The notes below the pieces were generated by a model that did no database searches, was not told where the DNA came from, and was given only the letters and a program-made list of their open reading frames with translations. The position numbers and the translations under genes were made by a program. Below, in pieces: positions 56,509 to 64,000 of a stretch of 64,000 nucleotides of DNA. This DNA is from Aureococcus anophagefferens (Eukaryota; Sar; Pelagophyceae; Pelagomonadales; Pelagomonadaceae), in contig NW_008705565.1 of the NCBI RefSeq assembly GCF_000186865.1, positions 929,137 through 993,136 on the forward strand, in the 5' to 3' direction. How positions within the stretch are numbered: position 1 is the stretch's first letter; each line of letters opens with the position of its first letter.

Positions 56509-57957
56509 TTAGACGAAGCGCGCCGCGACGTCGTCGGGCGCGTCCTTCGTCTCCTCGTCGTCCGCGGCGACGGCCGCGCGCGACGGCGGCGCCGCCGCCC
56601 GCCGGTTCACCTCCGCGACGGCGAGCGACGCCGCGACGGCCGTCGCGACGACGATGCCCGCGAGGGCCTCCATGGTCGCGGCCCAGGCGCCGTAGGCGTC
56701 GTCGCCGTGGTCGTGGGCGATCTTCCCCGCGCCCAGGGCCCAGAGGGACGACGCGACGAGGCCGAACGTGTCGAGGATGGACGACGCCGTCGCGCAGTCG
56801 TCGCGGCCGCCGACGTCGAGCGCGAAGACGTTCGGCGTGATGTAGAAGGTCACGGCGACGCCGACGGCGAGGCAGAAGAGGCAGGGCAGCACGAGCGCCG
56901 GCGGCGCCCCCGCGCCGTGCCGCGCGAGCGCGGCGAGGACGAGCGCGGCGGCGAGCGAGACCGACAGCAGGGCCAGCTCCGCGAGGAGGCGCCGCCGCCG
57001 CTTCGCCGCCGGGTCCGCGGCCGAGGCCTCGAGCCTCGCGAGGAGGGGCGGGGCCGAGAGCACGCAGGAGAAGAGGCCCAGCGGGAAGATCGTCGCGGCC
57101 ATCGTTACCTCCGCCGGGCTCAGGTCCGTGAGGTCCGTCAGCAGCAGCGGCACGAGCGAGTCGAAGGCCGACACGCAGGTCGCGCCGGCCATGACGACGC
57201 AGTAGAGCAGCAGCGCGCGGTCGCAGGCGAGGCGCGCGACGCGCGACCGCGCGCTCTCGCGCGCCGCGGGCTTCTCGGGGCCCGGCGGCTCGAGGAGCGC
57301 GCCGCCGTCGTCGCCCGGCGCCGCGCGCCGCTTGCCGTCGAGCGGGAGCAGGAGCCCCACGGCGCCGCAGAGGCCCAACCCCACGCCCGCGGCCGCAAAG
57401 GCCACGGCCTGCCAGTCGAGCGCCGCGAGGAGCGCGCCCAAACCCAACTTCGACGCGATGGAGCCGACGCGCGACGCCGCGGAGAGGATGGCGAAGCAGG
57501 ACGTCCAGGCCCGCTTCCCGAAGGCGTCGTGGATCACGCGGCACCCCACGAGCCAGCCGGCGCTCGCCGCGTACTGCAAAACGACGAACGCCGCGAACAT
57601 GACCGCCGGCCGCGTCGTCGCCGCGAACGCCGCGCACGCCGCGACGCCGACGGCCAGGAAGACGCGCGCGCACCGCCGCGCGCCGTGGGCGTCCACGAGC
57701 AGGCCGTTGCCCAGCTTCCCGAGGGCGTTCGCCGCCGTGCCCGCGGAGAAGGCGACGTTGAGCGACGCGTTGCCGAGGCCGCGCACGCGGCCGTCGGCGA
57801 GGAGCGCGGGCACGACGGCCGTCGGCACGGCGAGCAGGAACTGGAGGCTCCCGTGGGGCACGAAGTAGGCCCCGTGCGCCAGCACGCGCCGCAGCTTCAG
57901 GCGCAGGAGCCGCCCGCCCCGGCCGCCGCCCGACGGCTCCGCCTCCCGGCCCCCCAT
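56509..57957 (-). CDS. Major facilitator superfamily transporter
   Basis: The product has 482 residues with about 12 hydrophobic helices in two sets of six around a charged central loop (about residues 200-240). The motif between helices 2 and 3 (GKLGNGLLVDAHGARRCAR) fits the MFS signature GxxxD/GxxGRR. Substrate is not predictable; glycerol-phosphate/organophosphate-like carriers are one possibility. The ATG at 57957 is the first true ATG in frame. Confidence 0.82.
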   Translation of the reverse strand: MGGREAEPSGGGRGGRLLRLKLRRVLAHGAYFVPHGSLQFLLAVPTAVVPALLADGRVRGLGNASLNVAFSAGTAANALGKLGNGLLVDAHGARRCARVFLAVGVAACAAFAATTRPAVMFAAFVVLQYAASAGWLVGCRVIHDAFGKRAWTSCFAILSAASRVGSIASKLGLGALLAALDWQAVAFAAAGVGLGLCGAVGLLLPLDGKRRAAPGDDGGALLEPPGPEKPAARESARSRVARLACDRALLLYCVVMAGATCVSAFDSLVPLLLTDLTDLSPAEVTMAATIFPLGLFSCVLSAPPLLARLEASAADPAAKRRRRLLAELALLSVSLAAALVLAALARHGAGAPPALVLPCLFCLAVGVAVTFYITPNVFALDVGGRDDCATASSILDTFGLVASSLWALGAGKIAHDHGDDAYGAWAATMEALAGIVVATAVAASLAVAEVNRRAAAPPSRAAVAADDEETKDAPDDVAARFV

Positions 57958-58190
57958 GGCCTCCTCCGGCCCGTCCAGGGTCCGCTTCTTCCACAGGCCT
58001 CGCGGGCTCAGGCGCGCGTCGCGGTGCACTGGGCTCCCGGCCGGGCTCCCCCGCGCCGGCGACGGCGCCAGCGTACGACACGCGCGGGCAGCCCCGAAGG
58101 AGTGGCGCTCTCAAGCCTTCAAATTGGCTGCAATAGCCCATCAACATCGGCCAGACCGGTGGATTATGAGCGCTTGAAACCCCGAAGCCA

Positions 58191-59681
58191 ATGAGCCCGC
58201 TCAAGGGCCTGAAAGCGCGTTTGCAGGAGCGCGATTCGCCGTCGAAGCCGCCCGCGCCGGCGCCAGCGCTCGATGCGGACTTGCCGGCGGCGCCGACCAA
58301 GGCGCCGGAAGCGCCCGCGCCGCCCGCGCCCAGCGCGGCGGCCTCCGTGACCGTCGCCGCCCACGTGCGGCCCTGGGTCGAGGCCGTCGACGGGCCCGAC
58401 GGCGGCGACCGCGGCTGCAGAGTCGTGAGCGCCACGGGCGTGCGCGTCTTCGCCGGCGGCGGCGGGCCCGGCCGCGGCTTCCGGCTGCACGCGGCCGTCG
58501 ACGCCGCGGCGGCCGACGACTTCTACGACCGCGTCTGCCGCGGCGTCGCCGCCGTCGCGGCGTCGGGCGGCCGGGGCGCGCTGGTCCTCTACGGGGCCAC
58601 GGGCTCCGGGAAGACGCACTGCGCGAGGGCCGCGCAGACGCGCGCCGCGCGGCAGCTGATCGCCGAGACCGGCGGCGCCGTGGGCGTGTCCTTCCTGGAG
58701 ACCTGCGGCGAGCGCTGCGGCGACCTGCTGCGGCACCGCGCCGCGGTGCCCCTGCGCGCGGACGAGGCCGGCGACATCCAAGCCGCGGGTCTGAAGGTCG
58801 CCGAGTGCGCCGACGGCGACGCCTTCGACGCCGCGCTGGCCGAGGCGAACGCGCTCCGCGCGACGGCGGCGACGGAGCGCCACGCGGAGAGCTCGCGGTC
58901 CCACGCGGTCTGCGACCTGATCTGCGCGAACGGCGGCCGCCTCCGCGTCGTCGACCTCGCCGGGAGCGAGCGGCTGCGGGCCGGCGCCGCGGGCACGGAC
59001 GACGCGCGCCTCCGCGAGGCGCGGGACATCAACGCGTCCCTCGCGTGCCTCACGGAGTGCCTGCGCGCGCGCCTGCTGCGGGCGTCGGGCGGAAAGGCGA
59101 CGCACGTGCCCTACCGCCGGTCCAAGCTCACGATGCTGCTGAAGGACTGCTTCGACGGCGACGGCGCGACGGCGTTCGTGGCCGTCGCGTCGCCGGCGCC
59201 GGCCCGCGCGGCCGAGTCGAAGCGCACGCTCGACTACGCCGCGGCGACGCTCGAGGCGTCGCAGCTCGACAAGGAGCGCGAGACCTTCAAAGGCCCGGAG
59301 AGGTGGTCGCCCGCCGCCTGCGAGAAGTGGTGCGCGGCGCTGGACGGCGGGAAATACGCGCACCTCGCGCCGGCCTTCGCGAAGAGCGGCAAGACGCTCG
59401 CGACGATCTACCGCGGCGACCTGCTGCGCCAGGTCGAGGCTCTCGGCGGCTCCGAGCGCGACTGCGAGCACCTCTACGACACCTTCAAGGCCCTCGTCAA
59501 GGACGCCAAGCGCAAGAAGCCCGCGCGGTCCGCGCTCGGCAAGGCCGCGGACCGCGACGCCGCTCTCCTGGAGAAGAACAAGGACCGGGCGACGGCGTCC
59601 GACATCTACGGCGCGGCGACGGGCGAGCTCGACTTCCTCGCCGCCAAGCACGCGGCCCTCGACCTGAAGGAGGGCGCGTAA
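58191..59681 (+). CDS. Kinesin-like motor with C-terminal SAM domain
   Basis: The product has 496 residues. The motor domain (about 53-365) has a P-loop GATGSGKTHC, switch I SSRSHAV, switch II DLAGSE and HVPYRRSKLTMLLKDCF. The common kinesin P-loop is GQTGSGKT; here Gln is Ala, seen also in some kinesin-13 members. The neck and core loops are shortened. A SAM-type helical domain follows (WSPAACEKWCAALDGGKYAH ... DCEHLYDTFKALV), and there is no long coiled coil, so it may act as a monomer. A kinesin-13-like microtubule regulator is the likeliest class; cargo transport is less likely. ATG 58191. Confidence 0.85.
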   Translation: MSPLKGLKARLQERDSPSKPPAPAPALDADLPAAPTKAPEAPAPPAPSAAASVTVAAHVRPWVEAVDGPDGGDRGCRVVSATGVRVFAGGGGPGRGFRLHAAVDAAAADDFYDRVCRGVAAVAASGGRGALVLYGATGSGKTHCARAAQTRAARQLIAETGGAVGVSFLETCGERCGDLLRHRAAVPLRADEAGDIQAAGLKVAECADGDAFDAALAEANALRATAATERHAESSRSHAVCDLICANGGRLRVVDLAGSERLRAGAAGTDDARLREARDINASLACLTECLRARLLRASGGKATHVPYRRSKLTMLLKDCFDGDGATAFVAVASPAPARAAESKRTLDYAAATLEASQLDKERETFKGPERWSPAACEKWCAALDGGKYAHLAPAFAKSGKTLATIYRGDLLRQVEALGGSERDCEHLYDTFKALVKDAKRKKPARSALGKAADRDAALLEKNKDRATASDIYGAATGELDFLAAKHAALDLKEGA

Positions 59682-59846
59682 ATTTCTTCGTTTTGATGAA
59701 CATGCCCCGCCGGTGATGAGCACTTTTTGACCCCGATTGGTTAGCAGCAGGGTGCTGGGGCGCGTTCCGCTGGTGCTGTTTTCCTTGTTGCTTGCCTTCC
59801 GGGCGCTGCTTTCCTTGTTGACGTACAAGGCCAGAGGAAAATGTCA

Positions 59847-61166
59847 TTACGGCGACCCCGGCTCGCGTTGCGCGGGCGGCGGCGGCGCGACGTCGAGCAC
59901 GTCCACGAGGTCCGCTTCCACGGCCCGGGGCCGGTCGGCCCGGGGCCGCAGGCACAGGCGGCAGGCGCTCTCGAGCACGGGCGACGCGTGGACCACGGCC
60001 GCCGCCGGCCGGTCGCCCGCGCGCGCGCGCGCGGCGATCGCGTCCGCGCCGAGGCCGCGCCAGGGCGCCTCGCCCGTGCGCAGCTCGAAGAGGCAGACCC
60101 CGAAGGAGTAGACGTCGCAGCGCGTCCAGTCGTCCAGGGCCATGCGGCTCGGCGACCGCGGCGACCCCGGCGGCGGCGGCGGCAGCCGCGGGTCCTCCTC
60201 GGGCGGCGCCGCGTCGCCGCGCGGCGGCGGCCTCCGCCCGTGGAGCTCCGGCGCCATCCAGGCGAGCGTGCCCACGGGCCGCTGGTAGCGGTCCCCGGCC
60301 TTGTCCCCACAAAAGGACGCCGCGAGGCCGAAGTCGCAGAGCTTGGCCGCGCCGCCGGGCGCGAGGAGCACGTTGTCCGACTTGACGTCCCGATGCGCGA
60401 CGCGCCGCGCGTGCAAAAAGGCAACAGCCGACGCGACGTCGCGGGCGATGCCGAGCACGTCCGACGGGTCCCGGGCCGCCCAGGCCTCCCGCGGCCGGCC
60501 CGCGTCGTCGTGAATAGCCTCGAAGAGGCTGCCGAGCCCCAGCTCCAAGACGATGCCCGGGTGCTCCGGGCCGTCGCGCCAGCCGAAGACCTCGGCGACG
60601 CGCGGGTGCCGCAGGCCCGCCATGAGCTCCGCCTCGCGCCGCAGGTCCCGCAGCTCGCGCTCGCCCGCGGTCCGCGGCGACTTGATCGCGACGTCCGCGC
60701 CGTGGAACGCGCCGCGGTAGACGACGTTCGCGCCGCCCTCGCCCAGCAGCGACGACGTCGCGTGGACGGCCGTCGCGCCCGCCGCCAGGGTCTCGATCTC
60801 CTCAAACCCCAGGAGCGCCGACGCGCTGCCGGCCGACGACCAGACCGACCGCGACGCCCCGGTCCCCCAGGGCTGCACGGACGCCGTCGCGCCGTCCGAC
60901 CGGTCGTCCGGCGGCGCGTCGACCTCGTCGGCGACCTGCTCCGGCTCGCGGAAGACGTGGACGTAGCAGGCCGCGGCGACGAGCGCCGCCCAGGTCACGT
61001 AGAAGAGGCTGCGCTGGCGCTTCTCCCACTTCCAGTCGTTTTCCGACGCTCGCAGGATTGCGGGTGTCGCGAGCGGCGTCGAGATGCCCGTCTGGAGCTG
61101 CCGGTGCCGCGGCCATAACGCGGAAGCGGGCGCAAAAATGCAGACGACGACGCAGAGGCGCGCCAT
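59847..61166 (-). CDS. Membrane-anchored TKL-type Ser/Thr protein kinase
   Basis: The product has 439 residues (450 if the ATG at 61199 is used). An N-terminal hydrophobic segment (CVVVCIFAPASA) and a second helix (SLFYVTWAALVAAACYV, about 58-75) suggest membrane insertion. The kinase domain (about 140-430) has a glycine loop LGEGGANVVYRG, VAIK, HRDVKSDN, DFGLA and GTLAWMAPE, all intact and of the TKL type. A Pro/Glu/Arg-rich insertion follows the APE motif. It is likely active at a membrane surface; its pathway is unknown. Confidence 0.88.
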   Translation of the reverse strand: MARLCVVVCIFAPASALWPRHRQLQTGISTPLATPAILRASENDWKWEKRQRSLFYVTWAALVAAACYVHVFREPEQVADEVDAPPDDRSDGATASVQPWGTGASRSVWSSAGSASALLGFEEIETLAAGATAVHATSSLLGEGGANVVYRGAFHGADVAIKSPRTAGERELRDLRREAELMAGLRHPRVAEVFGWRDGPEHPGIVLELGLGSLFEAIHDDAGRPREAWAARDPSDVLGIARDVASAVAFLHARRVAHRDVKSDNVLLAPGGAAKLCDFGLAASFCGDKAGDRYQRPVGTLAWMAPELHGRRPPPRGDAAPPEEDPRLPPPPPGSPRSPSRMALDDWTRCDVYSFGVCLFELRTGEAPWRGLGADAIAARARAGDRPAAAVVHASPVLESACRLCLRPRADRPRAVEADLVDVLDVAPPPPAQREPGSP

Positions 61167-61306
61167 CAATCCGAGTTTCGGCTGCACACCTCGCCACATC
61201 GGCTCGTGACCGAGAGATGACCGAGCCAAATTTAATCGAGCCGTGCTGCCGGGGGTCTTTTCCCCCGGCCAAGAAGTCTGCCCTCTCCGTCCAACAAAAC
61301 ACGCCA

Positions 61307-61978
61307 TTACCTCCGGCTGCTCGGCACGCTCCCGACGAAGTCGAGGATGGCGGCCTCGCGCTTGGACAGCTTCGCCGCGGCGATGAGCGGCGCGCGCGGC
61401 GCCTCGGGCCGCGGCCGCCGCGGCTCCGCGGGCCAGGGGTGGTCCGGGCCGAGCTTCCGCTTCTTTTTTTGCTTCTCCTCCGGCTTGGCCTCCTCCGCCG
61501 CGGGCTTCTTCGCCTTCTTCCGCTTGCTCGGCTTGAGGTCGTCGGGGAGGTCCGCGCCCGGCGCGAGACCCCGCAACCGCCAGAGCCGCGCGGCGCGCTC
61601 CTTGAGGCTGCCGCCGGCCTTGGCGCCGCGGCGCGCCAGCGCGCGCTTGAGCGCGTCCAAGCCCAGGTCCTCGAGCGCCTCGGCCGACGCGAACGCCGCG
61701 AGGTCGATCGCGCGCGGCGGCGGCGCCGCGGCCTCGGCCTCGGGCGCGGCGCGCCACCGCGCGCCGATGGTGAAGCTGCCGCCGCCCTCGTCGCGCGCCG
61801 CGACGTGGCCGCCGCGCAAGCCGGCGATGGAGTGGAGCTCCGCCTCGTCGGCCTCGGCGTCGCCGCGGATCGCCGCCTCGATGTCGGCCGGCGTCAGCGG
61901 ATCGACGGGCTCCGGCGCATAGTTGTCGAGTCCGTGCGCTATTGCTTGTTCCCGCAGCAGGCGCTCCGTCGCGTCCAT
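61307..61978 (-). CDS. SAP-like domain protein (basic, possibly nuclear)
   Basis: The product has 223 residues. The block LDALKRALARRGAKAGGSLK ... ERAARLWRLRGL resembles the SAP-like domain shared by SF3A3 and SDE2. A Lys-rich nuclear-localisation segment follows (KPSKRKKAKKP; KQKKKRKLGPD), and a short conserved-looking tail (KLSKREAAILDFVGSVP) ends it. DNA or RNA binding is likely; a specific spliceosome role is not shown, since the zinc finger of SF3A3 is absent. ATG 61978. Confidence 0.6.
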   Translation of the reverse strand: MDATERLLREQAIAHGLDNYAPEPVDPLTPADIEAAIRGDAEADEAELHSIAGLRGGHVAARDEGGGSFTIGARWRAAPEAEAAAPPPRAIDLAAFASAEALEDLGLDALKRALARRGAKAGGSLKERAARLWRLRGLAPGADLPDDLKPSKRKKAKKPAAEEAKPEEKQKKKRKLGPDHPWPAEPRRPRPEAPRAPLIAAAKLSKREAAILDFVGSVPSSRR

Positions 61979-62210
61979 GACACACAGGCCCGCGGAGCGG
62001 CGTCTCCTCGAGGAGCACGAGGAGGCGCCCTGCGGCCAAGGCCTCGAGGTCGGGAGTGCGGCAAGCCAGCCCCTTGGTCCGTTGAGGCCGTCTCGAAGAT
62101 CAGCCCGGCTCGACCCCCGGGGGGCTGGCGGCAAGCCCTCTGGTTGCCGCAAAGATGCCGTGCGCAGCGCGTACTACACGGGCCGCCTACCAGAAGACCA
62201 AAGAGCGTCG

Positions 62211-63911
62211 TTAGCGCGCCGCCGAGGGCTGGGCGAACCCCCGGAAGTTGCCCCGCGCGCGGGCCTTCGCGTAGTCCGCGCCGCGGTCGCCGCGCGTGCG
62301 CTGCTCGAAGGCGACGTACTCGCGCCAGATCTTCGGGTCGCCCCCGCAGGTGCGGATGCCGTCCTCGAGCAGGGCCCGCGCGCGGTCCGCCTCGCCGAGG
62401 TTCGCCTCGAAGCGGGCCCAGGCCGCGAAGGTCGCCGCGTTCGCGGACGCGTCCAACGCTTTGCGGAACGACGCGCGCGCGCCGTCCGCGGCGGCGTCCC
62501 AGGGCGCCGCGGGCAGCAGGTCGTCGTCGGTCAGCGCGGCCGCGCCGTCGGGGTGCACCCAGGCGTCCTGCTTGAGCGCCAGCGTCGCGTTCGCCTCGAG
62601 CTCGCCCTTGGCGCGGTGGAGCTTGGCCACGTCGTCGGGACGCGCGACGCCGGAGCAGCCCCAGATGCCCTGCTGCAACAAGTCCGACGCGAGTTCGACG
62701 TCGCCGCGCCGCGCCTCCATGGTCGCCCACTTGTAGTAGGCCGGCGCGTGCGCGCGGTCCACGGCGACGGCGCGCCGGAACGCGTCCGCGGCCCGGTCGC
62801 AGTCCAGGAGGTCCCGCTGGAGCACGTCGCCGAGCGTCGCGTAGACGTTGCCGTCGCGGCAGCCCCCGGGGCTCAGCCCGCCGGCGCGCGTCGCCATTGC
62901 CAAGAGCTTCGTCGCGCCCGTCGCGTTGCCCGCGCGCGCCTCCGCCGCGGCCCACGCGGTGAAGACGCGCGTGTTCGACCGGTGCGCCCTGCGGGCGACC
63001 TCGTAGAGCTCGCGGGCCCGCGGGAGACCGAGGCCCCGGCGCTCCTCGAGCTGGGCCCAGGCGACCCAGGAGCCCGCGTTCCGCGGGTTCGCCGCGCACG
63101 ACGCGTTCAGGAGGGCGCGCGCCTCTTCGACGTTGCCGAGCCGCGCCTCCAGATCCCCAAAGGCCGACAGCGCGAAGTAGGACCGCGGCTGGGCCTCCAG
63201 CGCCTTCGCGTAGCACCGGCGCGCCTCCTCGACGCGCGCGAGGTCGCCGCGCCGCGGGCCCTCGGCGAGCGAGTTCCAGTTGGCGCCCGCGAGCCAGTCC
63301 TCGTCGTCGCGGCCCCGGCGCCGCCGGTCCCGGCCGTCGAGCGGCAGGGGCGCGTCGCGCACGTCCCGCGTGAGGAGGCGCGCCATGGCGACCCAGGACG
63401 CGCCGTGGCCCGGGTCGTAGTCCACCGCGAGCTTGAGCTCCGCGAGTGCGTCGTCGCGCCGGCCGCGCCGCTCCAAAAGCACCGCGTAGGCCTGGCGCAC
63501 GTAGGCGTTGGACGGGTCGAGCTTCAGCGCTTCCGAGAGCAACGCCCCGGCGCCCGCGGCGTCGCGCTTGCGGAACTCGAGGTCGCGGCTTAAAGCGATG
63601 TACGCGCGTCCGTCGTAGCGGTCGACGTCGACGCACCGGCGCCAGAGCGCGCGCGCCTCGCGGAGCTGGCCCCGCCGCAGGGCCCGCTTCGCGCGCCAGT
63701 TCAGCAGGTCGGCGTTGATGGGCAGGGCCCGGGGCCGCCGCTTGCCGCCCTCGAAGAACGCGCCCTCCCTTTTGGCGCCGGGCCCGGGCACCTGGATCTC
63801 GAGCGAGTTCGCGAGGAGCGACTGCTGGACCTTCTTCGTGAGCGTCTCGAGGTAGCCGCCGTCGGCGCCCTCGGCGGCGGACCCGCGCGGCGCCGTCCAC
63901 TGGGTCAGCAT
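62211..63911 (-). CDS. HAT/TPR-repeat protein, probable RNA-stability factor
   Basis: From the ATG at 63911 the product has 566 residues of helical repeats: ARALWRRCVDVDRYDGRAYI, ALLSEALKLDPSNAYVRQAY, ARRCYAKALEAQPRSYFALS, ALLNASCAANPRNAGSWVAW, then similar units to about residue 540. The W/A/Y spacing is that of HAT (half-a-TPR) repeats, used in RNA-processing proteins such as the plastid factors Mbb1 and HCF107. The target RNA is unknown. The frame remains open to the right edge of the window (RRLLGVRGVEAPN upstream), so a targeting leader and the real start may lie outside. Confidence 0.75.
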   Translation of the reverse strand: MLTQWTAPRGSAAEGADGGYLETLTKKVQQSLLANSLEIQVPGPGAKREGAFFEGGKRRPRALPINADLLNWRAKRALRRGQLREARALWRRCVDVDRYDGRAYIALSRDLEFRKRDAAGAGALLSEALKLDPSNAYVRQAYAVLLERRGRRDDALAELKLAVDYDPGHGASWVAMARLLTRDVRDAPLPLDGRDRRRRGRDDEDWLAGANWNSLAEGPRRGDLARVEEARRCYAKALEAQPRSYFALSAFGDLEARLGNVEEARALLNASCAANPRNAGSWVAWAQLEERRGLGLPRARELYEVARRAHRSNTRVFTAWAAAEARAGNATGATKLLAMATRAGGLSPGGCRDGNVYATLGDVLQRDLLDCDRAADAFRRAVAVDRAHAPAYYKWATMEARRGDVELASDLLQQGIWGCSGVARPDDVAKLHRAKGELEANATLALKQDAWVHPDGAAALTDDDLLPAAPWDAAADGARASFRKALDASANAATFAAWARFEANLGEADRARALLEDGIRTCGGDPKIWREYVAFEQRTRGDRGADYAKARARGNFRGFAQPSAAR

Positions 63912-64000
63912 GGGCGGCCGGGCCCGCGTCCGCCGCGCCTTTGAGGTTGGCGGGTTGGGCGCCTCGACGCCCCGCACGCCGAGCAGGCGCCGCGGATGCT

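Noticed and set aside
1..64000. Bacterial contamination, suggested by the high GC and FkbH/dapL/coaE genes
   Set aside because: Dynein, PACRG, kinesin, dynamin, L-type lectin, spliced introners and no operon or ribosome-binding-site pattern show a eukaryotic nuclear genome.

Overview
The window is nuclear DNA of a eukaryotic alga, most likely a pelagophyte stramenopile close to Aureococcus anophagefferens. The evidence is very high GC with strong G/C third positions, dense short-spaced genes on both strands with almost no conventional introns, stramenopile-type plastid and secretory leaders, and five copies of a roughly 200-bp introner element, a class of intron-making DNA transposon known from Aureococcus. 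The species call is inference. The assembly is a draft, with one 50-N gap at 25857-25906. About 31 protein genes are supported. No rRNA, tRNA or CRISPR was seen.

Layout. 1-4475: an enoyl-CoA hydratase/rhodanese fusion (cut by the left edge), a MYND-RING-Sel1 protein, and a 2OG-oxygenase/FkbH fusion whose stop codon overlaps its neighbour's. 4476-5766: the only long non-coding stretch, holding a 379-bp TA-flanked MITE and, nearby, an inverted empty copy of its insertion site. 5767-13027: membrane-anchored aspartyl protease, a secreted esterase split by an introner, a mitochondrial-type DnaJ protein and a long coiled-coil protein. 13028-22048: two unknown proteins, an EF-hand protein, a SAM protein, an arylsulfotransferase-like type II membrane protein, an L-type lectin and a quinone oxidoreductase split by an introner. 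22097-27110: three minus-strand genes, a tail-anchored flavodoxin, a WWE/SAM protein and an unknown protein crossing the gap. 27365-45309: one giant dynein heavy chain gene of four exons separated by three introners, about 5,777 residues. 45395-51018: unknown acidic protein, dynamin-like GTPase, dephospho-CoA kinase, a second MYND protein. 51119-56443: aspartate kinase, a possible MIT-domain protein, PACRG, and LL-diaminopimelate aminotransferase. 56509-64000: MFS transporter, kinesin with a SAM domain, membrane-anchored kinase, SAP-like protein, and a HAT/TPR-repeat protein that is open at the right edge.

Themes. Cytoskeletal and axonemal genes are frequent (dynein heavy chain, PACRG, kinesin, possibly the EF-hand and coiled-coil proteins). 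Two enzymes of aspartate-derived lysine synthesis lie within 6 kb of each other. The most unusual object is the dynein. It keeps the linker, AAA1-AAA6 and C-terminal regions, but its stalk has room for only about 128 residues where about 290 are normal, its AAA1 Walker B glutamate is glycine, and its AAA3 P-loop is gone. It looks like a conserved-length but non-canonical, possibly non-motile dynein. The introners show directly how a transposon makes an intron: the 5' splice GT (once GC) comes from the 8-bp target duplication and the 3' AG from the element's terminal repeat.
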